DNA from: Candidatus Bipolaricaulota bacterium
GTDB lineage: Bacteria > Bipolaricaulota > Bipolaricaulia > Bipolaricaulales > Bipolaricaulaceae
Assembly: GCA_025060415.1 (NCBI GenBank)
Contig: JANXBT010000002.1
Location: 372,001-436,000, forward strand
DNA length: 64,000 nt
Direction of reading: 5' to 3'
Shown here piece by piece: positions 46,950-55,616 of the stretch. The stretch's first letter is position 1. Each line of letters starts with the position of its first letter. The translations under genes and the position numbers were made by a program. The notes under the pieces are model-generated. The model was not told where the DNA came from. It did no database searches and worked only from the letters and a program-made list of their open reading frames with translations.

Positions 46950-47822
46950 CTAGAGCACCACCCTCAGGGCGGCGGGATGCACGCGGATCGCAAGCTTGTC
47001 CGTGCGGGGGAGGAGTTCGCCGTCCACGTAGACCGGCAGGGGCCGGCTCGTCTCCACCTCCACCCAGCGCACCAGGGCGGCGCGTACCCCCTTTAAGCCC
47101 AGGTGCTTTCCCCGCCGCACCTTCACGAGGATGGGCACGCGCACGATGCGCGGGTAATGGCGGATGGCGATGAGGTTGAGCGCTCCGTCGGTGAGGCGGG
47201 CCCCGGGCGCGAGGTGGAAGCCCCCGGCGGTGTGGGAACCGTTCATCACGGAGATCATGAGCCCCTGGAATTCCCAGGAGCCCGCGTCGCTCCGCAGGCG
47301 CGCGAGGAAGGGGCGGAAGCGGGCCACCTCGTACAGGGCCGCCCAAAGGTAACCCAGCTCCCCTCGCAGGAACTTCCAGCGCACGAAGTCCTCAGCGATC
47401 TGGCCGTCGATGCCCATCCCCAAGGAGTTCAGGTAGAAGCGGCCGTTGGCCTCGCCCACGTCCACGGGCTTGGGCTCCCCACGGGCCAGACGCCGCAAGG
47501 CGTCGTCCAGGTCCACGAAGCCCACGAGGGAGCGGAGGAAATCGTTTCCGGAGCCCAAGGGGATGACGCCGAGGGCGGCGTTCGTCCCCACCAGGGCTTG
47601 AGCCACCTCGTTCAGGGTGCCGTCGCCGCCCGCGGCGGCCACCAGGGGCGCGCCCCCGCGCACCAGCTCCCGTGCCATCTCCGTGGCCTCGCCGGCGCGC
47701 GTGGTCCGCAGCAGCACGAGGCGGAGGCCGAGCCCCCGCGCCTTGCCTTCGAGCTCGGCGGCGCGGGCGGCAGCCCGCCCCCGGTCCGCCGTGGGATTAA
47801 AAATGACCGGAAGCTCGCGCAT
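46950..47822 (-). CDS. YegS/DgkB-type lipid kinase, copy 2
   Basis: 290 residues, same family and layout as the downstream copy: VIFNPTADRGRAAARAAEL, AAAGGDGTLNEVAQALVG, PLGSGNDFLRSLVG, SLGMGIDGQIAEDFVRWKF, AGGFHLAPGARLTDGALNL, VYVDGELLPRTDK. The two are clearly related over their whole length but diverged, so the duplication is not recent. Gap between them is 28 bp, so they are probably cotranscribed. Confidence 0.92.
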   Translation of the reverse strand: MRELPVIFNPTADRGRAAARAAELEGKARGLGLRLVLLRTTRAGEATEMARELVRGGAPLVAAAGGDGTLNEVAQALVGTNAALGVIPLGSGNDFLRSLVGFVDLDDALRRLARGEPKPVDVGEANGRFYLNSLGMGIDGQIAEDFVRWKFLRGELGYLWAALYEVARFRPFLARLRSDAGSWEFQGLMISVMNGSHTAGGFHLAPGARLTDGALNLIAIRHYPRIVRVPILVKVRRGKHLGLKGVRAALVRWVEVETSRPLPVYVDGELLPRTDKLAIRVHPAALRVVL

Positions 47823-47929
47823 AACCTCATTTTACCCAGGGCGTAGGGCGCGGCCCTCCGGAAACCTCGGCCGGCGGGGAAGGGGCGGGGCCTGGCCCCC
47901 GGCCTCCCCCGCGCGGCTACAATCCTCCC

Positions 47930-48740
47930 GTGCCCGTGCGGCCCTACCTCCAGGCCCGGGTGGAGGACCACTACCGCGCGGTGCGCGTGCTTCCGGCGGC
48001 TTGGGCCGCGGAAGAGGGCGATCGGATCGCGGGGAAAGCCGTTCTGGTCAAGCCTAACTGCGTTTCCGCCCGGCGGGAGGCGGCCAGCGCCTAGGTCCGC
48101 GCCGCCCTGGAGGTCCTCGCTCAGCTCCGCCCCAAACGGCTTTTGCTCGGCGAGGGCTCCGGCGAGGACACCCCGCACCTCGGGTGCCTCTCCTGGGCTG
48201 AGACGTTCGGGGCCGAGGTCCTGGACCTCAACGCGGACGAACGCGTGCGGCGGGAGATCCACGATGCCCAGAGACACCCGATCCCGGTGCGGGTTGCCAG
48301 GACGGCCCTGGAAATCTTCCGCGTCCCTTCGGCCCTCCCGAAGACCCACGACTACGTGATCGTGACCCTGGGGATCAGAGACCTCGTGAGGGGGGCCATC
48401 CCCAAACCCGACAGGCCCGAGGTCCACCAGGAGCATCCGGCCATGAATCGGAACCTCGCCCTTCTCGCGCGGGAGCTTGCGCCCCAGCTCGCGTGATCGA
48501 CGGCTTTGTGGGGATGGAGGGGACGGAGCCTGTGGGTGGGGATCCCGTTCCCCACCGGTTCGTTTTTGTGGGGAGCGACCCGGCGGAGGTGGACGCGGCC
48601 GCGGCCACCCTCATGGGCTTCCCGCCCGAAGGCGCCCGTTGGGGCTCGGGCGCGCTGTCCCCCACGGCCTGGGAGGTGGTGGGCGATCCCCCGGCGGAGG
48701 CGGTGCGCCCGTACCGGTCCCATCCCACCGACGCGGAGCC
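47930..48740 (+). pseudogene. decayed DUF362-family protein gene
   Basis: The frame from GTG 47930 reads VPVRPYLQARVEDHYRAVRV and AGKAVLVKPNCVSAR, is stopped by TAG at 48092, continues in the same frame with VRAALEVLAQLRPKRLLLGE to a TGA at 48494, and is completed in the next frame by VIDGFVGMEGTEPVGGDP and GSDPAEVDAAAATLMGFPP. This is the DUF362 fold, often linked to Fe-S or F420 proteins. One nonsense codon, loss of a few residues around it (relatives have a THP-type segment) and one frameshift indicate a dead gene. The end is approximate. Confidence 0.72.
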
Positions 48741-48767
48741 GAGGCGCGGGCGGCTTGGCGGAGTCGC

Positions 48768-49094
48768 ATGGGCTGGGAAAATAGGAGGGTGTTGGAGCGG
48801 TTTGGGGAGCCCGGGATCCTGCGGCGCGCCGAGGTCGACCCCCTCCTGCGCGAGGTCTTGGAGGGAGCCCTGTCCGAGATCCACCGGCTCCTTTTGGCCC
48901 ATGGGCGCCCCTTTCGGCTCCGGGCCCTGCTCACCCGGGACGGGGAGTACCTCCTGCGCCTGGAGGTGGCCTACGCGGACCGGGAGGAGCGGGACCGTCT
49001 TTGGGACGCGGCGGCGCAGGCCCTGGAGCGGGCCCGCGCCGGCCGGCCCGTGCACATCCTCTGCGGCATCGCCCGCCTGAACCCCGAGGGCTAG
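48768..49094 (+). CDS. conserved-looking hypothetical protein
   Basis: 108 residues beginning MGWENRRVLERFGEPGILRR. It has mixed helices and strands (LLREVLEGALSEIHRLLLAHG, EYLLRLEVAYADREERDRLW, RPVHILCGIARLN), hydrophilic and probably cytosolic. It follows the DUF362 remnant and ends 2 bp before malQ, hinting at cotranscription with malQ. I do not recognise a family; coding is supported by regular codon bias and position. Confidence 0.55.
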   Translation: MGWENRRVLERFGEPGILRRAEVDPLLREVLEGALSEIHRLLLAHGRPFRLRALLTRDGEYLLRLEVAYADREERDRLWDAAAQALERARAGRPVHILCGIARLNPEG

Positions 49095-49096
49095 CC

Positions 49097-50599
49097 ATGG
49101 AGCTTCCCCGCGCGTTCGGCGTCCTCCTCCACCCCACGAGCTTGCCGGGGCCCTGGGGCTGCGGGGTCCTGGGCCGGGAAGCCTGGGAATTCCTGGACTG
49201 GCTGGCCGCGGCCGGAGCGACGTTCTGGCAAGTGCTCCCCTTGGGCCCCACGGGCTTTGGGGACTCCCCTTACCAGAGCTTCTCGGCCTTCGCCGGCAAC
49301 CCCTACCTCATCGACCCCGAGGACCTCGTGCGCCGGGGCTGGCTTCCGCCCGAGCCGCCGCCTCCCGCCCCCCCGGACCGCGTGGACTACGGGCTCCTGT
49401 ACCGCTGGAAATGGGGCCTCCTGCGCCGGGCCTTCGCGGGCTTCCTGGCGCGCGCGGATCCCCAGGAAAAGCGGGACTTCGCGCGCTTTTGGGAGGAGGA
49501 GAAGGACTGGCTTTGGGACTACGCCCTTTTCATGGCCCTGAAGGAGCGGTTCGGCGGCCGGCCCTGGAACGAATGGCCCCGGGACCTCCGCCGCCGCGAC
49601 CCCCCGGCCTTGGCCGCGCTCCTTGAGGCGGAGGACGCGCGCTTCCACGGCTGGACGCAATGGGTCTTCTTCCGGCAGTGGGGCGCGCTCCGGGAGCACG
49701 CCCGGCGGCAGGGCCTGCGGGTGATCGGCGACATCCCCATTTTCGTGGCCTACGATTCCGCGGATGTGTGGGTTCATCCGGAGCTCTTCGAGCTCGACGG
49801 GGAGGGGAGGCCCCGGGTGGTGGCGGGCGTCCCGCCGGACTACTTCAGCCCCACCGGCCAGCGCTGGGGCAACCCCCTCTACCGCTGGTCCGCCCACAAG
49901 GCCGAGGGCTTCCGCTGGTGGATCGCCCGCGTCCGCCAGACCCTGCGCCTGTGCGACCTTCTGAGGATCGACCACTTCCGGGGGTTTGCCGCGTACTGGG
50001 AGATCCCCGCGGAGGAGCCCACGGCCGTGGGCGGCCGCTGGGTCCCCGCCCCCGGGGAAAAGCTCTTCCGGCGGATGCAGGCCGAACTGGGGACGCTCCC
50101 CATCCTCGCCGAGGACCTGGGCGTCATCACCCCCGACGTGGAGGAGCTGCGCGACAAGTTCGGCTTCCCGGGGATGAGGGTCCTGCAGTTCGCCTTCGAC
50201 GGGAAGCCCGACAACCCCCACCTCCCAGAGAACTTCCCGGCCCACGGCCGGGTGGTGGTGTACACGGGCACCCACGACAACGACACGGCCCGGGGCTGGT
50301 ACGGGGGCCTTGGGGGGGAGGAGCGGGCGCGCGTGCAGGCCTATCTGGCCCGGCACGGCCTCGCCGCGGCGGAGGAGGAGGTGCCCTGGGCCCTCATCGC
50401 CCTGGCCTTCCGGAGCCGGGCCCGTCTCGCGGTGGTGCCCATGCAGGACCTGCTGGGCCTGGGGAGCGAGGCGCGCATGAACTACCCTAGCCGTCCCGCG
50501 GGGAACTGGGCCTGGCGCCTGGGCGCCCTCCCCGACCCGGGGCTGGCCCAGCGGCTGCGGGCCTTGGCCGAGGAAACCCAACGGGCCCCGCGCCTTTGA
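49097..50599 (+). CDS. malQ: 4-alpha-glucanotransferase (amylomaltase, GH77)
   Basis: 500 residues. Transfers alpha-1,4-glucan segments, used in maltodextrin or glycogen metabolism. GVLLHPTSLPGPWGCGVLG start, PLGPTGFGDSPYQSFSAFAGNP, GDIPIFVAYDSADVW, nucleophile region LLRIDHFRGFAAYWEIP (Asp near residue 290), ILAEDLGVITPDVEELR with the acid Glu, and YTGTHDNDTARGWY. Length and all catalytic regions match thermophilic amylomaltases. Confidence 0.97.
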   Translation: MELPRAFGVLLHPTSLPGPWGCGVLGREAWEFLDWLAAAGATFWQVLPLGPTGFGDSPYQSFSAFAGNPYLIDPEDLVRRGWLPPEPPPPAPPDRVDYGLLYRWKWGLLRRAFAGFLARADPQEKRDFARFWEEEKDWLWDYALFMALKERFGGRPWNEWPRDLRRRDPPALAALLEAEDARFHGWTQWVFFRQWGALREHARRQGLRVIGDIPIFVAYDSADVWVHPELFELDGEGRPRVVAGVPPDYFSPTGQRWGNPLYRWSAHKAEGFRWWIARVRQTLRLCDLLRIDHFRGFAAYWEIPAEEPTAVGGRWVPAPGEKLFRRMQAELGTLPILAEDLGVITPDVEELRDKFGFPGMRVLQFAFDGKPDNPHLPENFPAHGRVVVYTGTHDNDTARGWYGGLGGEERARVQAYLARHGLAAAEEEVPWALIALAFRSRARLAVVPMQDLLGLGSEARMNYPSRPAGNWAWRLGALPDPGLAQRLRALAEETQRAPRL

Positions 50600-50604
50600 T
50601 CATG

Positions 50605-50633
50605 TTGCCCCGAAGGCCTCTTAGGTCTATACT
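50605..50633 (+). promoter_or_regulatory. promoter upstream of 20-residue ORF
   Basis: TTGCCC and TATACT are separated by 17 bp, just after the malQ stop, and point to the small ORF at 50675. Confidence 0.6.
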
Positions 50634-50674
50634 GGCCATCCAGTCGCCGGAATGGGGCGACAAGGAGGGAGCGG

Positions 50675-50737
50675 ATGTTGTTTAAGGAGAAGAAGCCGGA
50701 AACGCCCAAGCAGCCCAAAAAACCCTGCGGGAAGTGA
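50675..50737 (+). CDS. 20-residue Lys/Pro-rich microprotein with one Cys
   Basis: A short frame with a strong AAGGAGGGA ribosome-binding site 4 bp before ATG and a good promoter 42 bp upstream. The peptide starts MLFKEKKPET, contains KQPKKPCGK at the end, and has seven lysines, four prolines and a single Cys. No signal peptide or membrane helix. It could be a genuine microprotein or a leader peptide for the downstream anchored Ig-like protein. Too short for family assignment. Confidence 0.5.
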   Translation: MLFKEKKPETPKQPKKPCGK

Positions 50738-50819
50738 GCGCCGCGGTTCGCGAAAAACCTTGCGGGGGACGAGTTTCTGCTATGCTTAGACCCCGCGCGC
50801 AACGTGCAAGGAGGTGCGT

Positions 50820-51875
50820 GTGAGTAAGAAGACGAAGATCGGCATTGGTGTTGCAGTGGTGGCGGTCATCGGGATCGTGGTGGGGATCCTGGTGACCCGT
50901 CCTAAGGGCGATTTCACCCTCCCCGCCACCCTCACCGTGAACGTGCCCCTGGCCCGCACGGGCACGGCGGAGGTGACCCTCACCCCGCCCAAGGACAAGA
51001 CCCTGCCGGCCGGCGACATCACCTTCTCCATCAAGGAAACCACCCTCCCGGCGGGGCTGAAGGTCGCCTTCAACCCGGCCAAGATCACGGTCAAGGCGGG
51101 GGATGAGCAGAAGAAGACGCAGAAGACCACGCTGAGCGTGGAGGCCGGGACGGCGGCTAAGACCGGCACCTACACCCTGACCGTGGTGGCCAAGGGCGGC
51201 GGGGTGACCCGGGAGAGCAAGCTCACCATCAACGTGGTGGCGGCTCCCGACTACGCCCTGGAGGTCTCCCCCACCGCGGTCACCGTGCGCCAGGGCGCGT
51301 CCGCCACGGTCACCGTGACCGTGAAGCCCAACGACACGATGCGGACCATCACCAAGGAGACGGTGGACCTCACGGTGACGGGGGCGCCCACGGGCGTGCG
51401 GGTCACCGTGGATCCCACGAAGGTCCCGGTGGATAAGCCCACGGCCACGGTGAAGATCGACGTGCCGGCCACGGGCGTGGACGCCAGGGACTACACCCTT
51501 ACCATCACGGGCAAGGCCTCGGGCATTGCCGACAAGACCGCGTCCCTGCGGCTCACCGTGCAGTTGGTGGACTTCAGCCTGAAGGCGGAGCCCGCGGAGG
51601 TCACGGTGGCCCCGGGCGCCACGGCTAGGGTTACCATCGCCATCACCCGCACCAACCATACCGACGCCGTGCGCTTCACGGCCAGGGGCCTGCCGGCCGG
51701 CGTGACGGCCACGTTCGACCCCGCGTCCGCCACGGGCGCCTCCACCACCCTGACCCTGACCGTGCCGGCGGAGGCCACCCCGGGCACGGCCACCATCACC
51801 GTGGAGGGCACGGACGGCGTGCGCACGAAGACCGCCACCTTCCGGCTCACCATCACCCCGCCTCCGGCGGGCTGA
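50820..51875 (+). CDS. membrane-anchored protein with three Ig-like domains
   Basis: 351 residues. An N-terminal signal anchor (IGIGVAVVAVIGIVVGILV) is followed by three repeats of about 100 residues, each starting with a similar strand: DFTLPATLTVNVPLARTG, DYALEVSPTAVTVRQG and DFSLKAEPAEVTVAPG. Very rich in Thr, Val and Ala, typical of bacterial Ig-like or NPCBM-associated folds on the cell surface. GTG at 50820 has AAGGAGG 5 bp upstream; 50814 is an alternative start. A strong terminator follows. Likely an extracytoplasmic scaffold; ligand unknown. Confidence 0.75.
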   Translation: MSKKTKIGIGVAVVAVIGIVVGILVTRPKGDFTLPATLTVNVPLARTGTAEVTLTPPKDKTLPAGDITFSIKETTLPAGLKVAFNPAKITVKAGDEQKKTQKTTLSVEAGTAAKTGTYTLTVVAKGGGVTRESKLTINVVAAPDYALEVSPTAVTVRQGASATVTVTVKPNDTMRTITKETVDLTVTGAPTGVRVTVDPTKVPVDKPTATVKIDVPATGVDARDYTLTITGKASGIADKTASLRLTVQLVDFSLKAEPAEVTVAPGATARVTIAITRTNHTDAVRFTARGLPAGVTATFDPASATGASTTLTLTVPAEATPGTATITVEGTDGVRTKTATFRLTITPPPAG

Positions 51876-51899
51876 TCCCAACCCCTCCGCGAACGGGAA

Positions 51900-51930
51900 G
51901 GGGGCGGCCAGGCCGCCCCCTTTTTCTTTT
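51900..51930 (+). terminator. intrinsic terminator
   Basis: GGGGGCGGCC and GGCCGCCCCC form a 9-10 bp GC stem with a tiny loop, followed by TTTTTCTTTT. It ends the Ig-like gene transcript and insulates mutS. Confidence 0.9.
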
Positions 51931-51976
51931 CCCTAAGGACGCCCCGTCCGGCCGCTCCCGCGTTAGACTCCCCGCG

Positions 51977-54460
51977 ATGGAAGGGGAGCTCACGCCCATG
52001 ATGCGGCAGTACCGGGACATGAAGGCCCGGTACCCCGAGGCCATCCTCTTCTTTCAGCTCGGGGATTTCTACGAGACGTTCTTTGAGGACGCGGAGCTCG
52101 TTTCCCGGGAGCTGGAGATCACCCTGACGAGCCGGGACGGGGTGCCCATGGCGGGGGTGCCCGTGCGGCGGGCCGAGTTCTACGTGCAAAAGCTCCTGAA
52201 GCGGGGCTACAAGGTGGCCCTGTGCCCGCAGCTGGAGCCGCCCGGAAAAGGGAGAAGGCTTCTGAAACGGGCGGTGGTGCGGGTCCTCACCCCCGGCACG
52301 GTCATCGAGGAGGGGGCCCTGGAGGCCGATCGGGATGTGCTCCTGGCCGCCGTGTGGCCGGAGGCCGGGCGAGCGGGGATGGCCTGGGCGGAGGCCGCCT
52401 CCGGCGCGTTCTTCGCCGAAGAGCTCCCCTGGGATGAGCTCCCCAACCTCGCCGCCCGCCTTTCGGTGGCCGAATGGCTCCTGCCCGAGGGGGTGGAGCT
52501 GCCCTGGAGGCCCGCGGCGGCCGTGACCCCCCGCCCCCCCTCCTATTTCCAAGAAAGCCCGCTGTTCGCGCGCTTCCCCGGGGCCCTGGCCGGCGCGCCG
52601 CTGGCCGCCAAGGCCGCAGGCGCCCTCCTCCGTTATCTTGGGGAGACCCTGGGGGAGTTGCCCCATCTGCGCCCGCCAACCCTGCGCAGCGAGGCCGAGA
52701 CCATGGTCCTCGACGCCTTCACCCAGCGGTCGCTGGAGCTCGTGGAGCCCCTGCGGCCCGAGGGGAAGCTCACGCTCCTTTCCGTCCTGGACCGCACGAA
52801 GACCCCTATGGGGCGGCGGCTCCTCCGCCGCTGGGTGCTGAGCCCCCTGCGGGAGCGGGCGGCCATCGAGGCCCGCCTCGATTCCGTGGAGATCCTAATT
52901 TCCACCGACCTCTGGGCCCGCTTGGAAAAGCCCCTCTCCCGCTGCCACGACCTCCCCCGCCTCCTTTCGCCCCTGGGAATGGGCCATCCCAGCCCCCTGC
53001 ACCTCTTGGCCCTGGCCCGCACCCTCGCCGCCGTGGAGGAGATCGCCCGAATCCTCGGGGAGTTGCCGGAGCCCCTTCCGGAGCCCCTCCGGCGGGTGCG
53101 GGAGGCCCTGGAGCGGGCCCCCTTGGGCCTCGTGGACCTCTTGCGCCGGGCCCTCGTGGACCACCCCCCGCCCAGCCTGGAGGAGGGCGGCGTCCTGCGG
53201 GAGGGCTTCGACGAGAGGCTCGACGCCTTGCGCGCGGAGATCCGCAAACTCCGCGAGGAGCTCGCGCTCCTGGAGGCCCGGGAGCGCGAACGCACCGGCA
53301 TCCCCAACCTGCGCATCGGGTACAACCGCGTGTTCGGCTACTTCTTCGAGGTCACGCGGGGCCAGCTTTCCCGGGTGCCCAAGGACTGGCAGCGCCGGCA
53401 GTCCCTCACGGGCGCGGAGCGCTTCACCTCGCCGGAGCTCTCCGCTTTGGCGGATCGGCTCCTCGGCGCGGAGGAGGAGGCCCTGAACCGCGAGGCCGAG
53501 CTCTTCCAGGGCCTGGTCGCGGCGGTGCAGCAGGAGCTGGGCTCCTTGGGCGTGGTGGGCGAGGCCCTGGCCGAGCTCGACGCCCTGCGCTCCCTGGCCG
53601 AGGTGGCCCACAAGAAGGGCTACACCCGGCCACGCTTCACCGAAGCCCGCCGCCTCCGCATCCGCGAGGGGCGCCATCCCGTGGTGGAGGAGACCGTGAC
53701 CTTCGTGCCCAACGACCTCGTCATGGACGAACGCACCCACCTGGCGCTGGTGACCGGCCCGAACATGGCTGGGAAGTCCGTGTTCCTGCGGCAGGTGGCG
53801 CTCATTGCTCTGCTGGCGCAGATGGGCTCCTTCGTGCCGGCCAAGGAGGCGGAGCTCCCCCTCTTCGACAAGATCTTCACCCGGGTGGGGGCCTCCGATG
53901 CCGTGGCCGAAGGGATCTCCACCTTCATGGCCGAGATGCAGGAGGCCGCGGGGATCCTCGCCGGGGCCACGGCGAACTCCCTGGTGATCCTGGACGAGCT
54001 GGGAAGGGGCACGAGCACTCACGACGGGATGGCCCTGGCCTGGGCCATCGCCAAGCACCTCGCGGAGAAGGTGCGGTGCAAGACCCTGTTCGCCACGCAC
54101 TACCGGGAGCTGGCGGACCTCGCGGAGGCGCTTCCTGGGGTGATGAACCTCCACGCCGCGGCGCGGGAGTGGAAGGGCGAGGTGGTCTTCCTCTACCGGA
54201 TCCTGCCCGGGGTGGCCGAGAAATCCTACGGGATCCAGGTGGCCAAGCTCGCCCGCCTCCCGCCCGAGGTCCTGGCCGAGGCCGAGCGCAAGCTCGCCGA
54301 GCTGGAAAAAAGGGCCGCGCTCAAACCCAAGGCTGAGCTCCTCCCCCTTTTCGGCCCGGAGGAGCACCCGGTGTTGGCGGAGCTGCGCCGCCTTATTCCA
54401 GAGAAGCTCACCCCATTGGAAGCTTTGGCGCTCCTTTTCCAGCTCAAAGAAAAGCTCTAG
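51977..54460 (+). CDS. mutS: DNA mismatch repair protein MutS
   Basis: 827 residues. Recognises mismatches and recruits repair factors. N-terminal mismatch-binding domain includes LGDFYETFFEDAELVSRELEI with the Phe-x-Glu mismatch wedge. Clamp and lever domains follow; Walker A TGPNMAGKSVFLRQ is near residue 593 and the Walker B region near VILDELGRGTST. The C-terminus has ELLPLFGPEEHPVL, in the position where MutS proteins carry a sliding-clamp-binding motif. Full MutS1 architecture. mutL is not in this window. Confidence 0.97.
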   Translation: MEGELTPMMRQYRDMKARYPEAILFFQLGDFYETFFEDAELVSRELEITLTSRDGVPMAGVPVRRAEFYVQKLLKRGYKVALCPQLEPPGKGRRLLKRAVVRVLTPGTVIEEGALEADRDVLLAAVWPEAGRAGMAWAEAASGAFFAEELPWDELPNLAARLSVAEWLLPEGVELPWRPAAAVTPRPPSYFQESPLFARFPGALAGAPLAAKAAGALLRYLGETLGELPHLRPPTLRSEAETMVLDAFTQRSLELVEPLRPEGKLTLLSVLDRTKTPMGRRLLRRWVLSPLRERAAIEARLDSVEILISTDLWARLEKPLSRCHDLPRLLSPLGMGHPSPLHLLALARTLAAVEEIARILGELPEPLPEPLRRVREALERAPLGLVDLLRRALVDHPPPSLEEGGVLREGFDERLDALRAEIRKLREELALLEARERERTGIPNLRIGYNRVFGYFFEVTRGQLSRVPKDWQRRQSLTGAERFTSPELSALADRLLGAEEEALNREAELFQGLVAAVQQELGSLGVVGEALAELDALRSLAEVAHKKGYTRPRFTEARRLRIREGRHPVVEETVTFVPNDLVMDERTHLALVTGPNMAGKSVFLRQVALIALLAQMGSFVPAKEAELPLFDKIFTRVGASDAVAEGISTFMAEMQEAAGILAGATANSLVILDELGRGTSTHDGMALAWAIAKHLAEKVRCKTLFATHYRELADLAEALPGVMNLHAAAREWKGEVVFLYRILPGVAEKSYGIQVAKLARLPPEVLAEAERKLAELEKRAALKPKAELLPLFGPEEHPVLAELRRLIPEKLTPLEALALLFQLKEKL

Positions 54461-54475
54461 GTTGGCTTTTGCACT

Positions 54476-54916
54476 TTATCCTGCTGTCTCCTCAGGACGG
54501 CGTGGAAGGAGTATCTTCTTTAGGTTCCATTCCACCCCGGCTTGGGCGAAGACCTCTTCGGCCACGAAAATTGGGGATTTTGTGCGCAAAGCCAAGGCTA
54601 TAGCGTCCGAGGGCCGAGCGTCCACCGCCTTGGGCTCCTCGCCATCCCGCGAAACGTAAACTTTCGCATAGAAAACCCCTTCCTTAATCTCCGAGATCTC
54701 CACTCGGGCAAGACGGGCGCCCAGGGCTTCAAGGAGCCCGCAGGTGAGATCGTGGCTCAAAGGCCGCGGGAAACGCCCACCCCGCCACGCTATAGCAATG
54801 GAAGTGAATTCTGGCTCAGCAATCCAAATGGGCACAGCATCAAAAGAATTTTTGTCTTTAAGCACAAACACTGGCTCGTCGTCCCCCAACAACGCCACAA
54901 GTTCCACTTCGCGCAT
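54476..54916 (-). CDS. bifunctional nuclease (BFN/DUF151) family protein
   Basis: 146 residues. MREVELVALLGDDEPVFVLK, PIWIAEPEFTSIAIA, DLTCGLLEALGARLARVEI, and ARPSDAIALALRTKSPIFVAEEV are characteristic of DUF151. The DARPSDAIALA block is the family signature. Members have reported DNase/RNase activity or stress roles in plants and bacteria; the bacterial role is uncertain. Start chosen at 54916, after GGGGGTGGGAAG, rather than upstream Met at 54988. Confidence 0.88.
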   Translation of the reverse strand: MREVELVALLGDDEPVFVLKDKNSFDAVPIWIAEPEFTSIAIAWRGGRFPRPLSHDLTCGLLEALGARLARVEISEIKEGVFYAKVYVSRDGEEPKAVDARPSDAIALALRTKSPIFVAEEVFAQAGVEWNLKKILLPRRPEETAG

Positions 54917-54950
54917 CTTCCCACCCCCATTTTTATAAAATTTGCCTCTG

Positions 54951-55616
54951 TCACCAACTGTTCTCAACTTGTAGAAGGGAAGCGGCAAAAAGGAGGTCCT
55001 CTGGATAAGTTAGCTTGAGATTTTTGAGATCACCGGGGACGGTGGCCACAGGGATCCCGCGGGAAAGGAGGGCCGCAGCGTCATCAGGAAGGTCCTCGTC
55101 GCACTCCTGCAGGGCCGAAAGGAGGAGCTCCCGCCGGAAGCCTTGAGGAGTTTGTATGGCCACAAGACCTGCGCGAGGCAACACTTCAGGCTTGAGAAAG
55201 TCGTTTTCCGCATAGCGCAGGGTGTCCACCACGGGAAGGACAGGCACGGCTGCTCCGTGTTTTTCTGCGGCCACAAGGACCCGCCGGATCAGCTCCGGGC
55301 TCACCAGGGGGCGCGCCGCGTCGTGGATGAGCACGATCTCCCCTCGGGCGGCCTCTACCCCAGCCAAGGAGGAATCGCGGCGTCGGGGGCCTCCCGTCAC
55401 CACGCGCACGGGGATTTCCAGATCCTGAAGGAGGGCGGCGGCCCGGAGCTCCGCGCCCGGCCTTACGACCGCCACGAGCTCTTCCACCGCCCCCGCCTCC
55501 TGGAACGCGCGCGCCGCGCGCACGAGCACGGGGACCCCGCCGAGCTCGAGGAAGACCTTGTCTTGGCCGAAGCGCTCGGCCTTGCCCGCCGCCAGCAGGA
55601 TCCCCGAGGCCCTCAC
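54951..55616 (-). CDS. ispD: 2-C-methyl-D-erythritol 4-phosphate cytidylyltransferase
   Basis: 221 residues. Third step of the MEP isoprenoid pathway, forming CDP-methylerythritol. GILLAAGKAERFGQDKVFLEL is the nucleotide-binding loop, VTGGPRRRDSSLAGVEAA, LIHDAARPLVSPELI, AIQTPQGFRRELLLSAL and GDLKNLKLTYPEDL are conserved. GTG at 55616 overlaps the stop of the lipoprotein gene (GTGA). Presence of MEP-type isoprenoid synthesis fits uppS. Confidence 0.96.
   Translation of the reverse strand: MRASGILLAAGKAERFGQDKVFLELGGVPVLVRAARAFQEAGAVEELVAVVRPGAELRAAALLQDLEIPVRVVTGGPRRRDSSLAGVEAARGEIVLIHDAARPLVSPELIRRVLVAAEKHGAAVPVLPVVDTLRYAENDFLKPEVLPRAGLVAIQTPQGFRRELLLSALQECDEDLPDDAAALLSRGIPVATVPGDLKNLKLTYPEDLLFAASLLQVENSW

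Noticed and set aside
44641-48094. TAG recoded as an amino acid genome-wide
   Set aside because: TAG is a normal terminator of frr, atpD, the HAD gene, pus10 and several others here, so only local readthrough or mutation remains possible.
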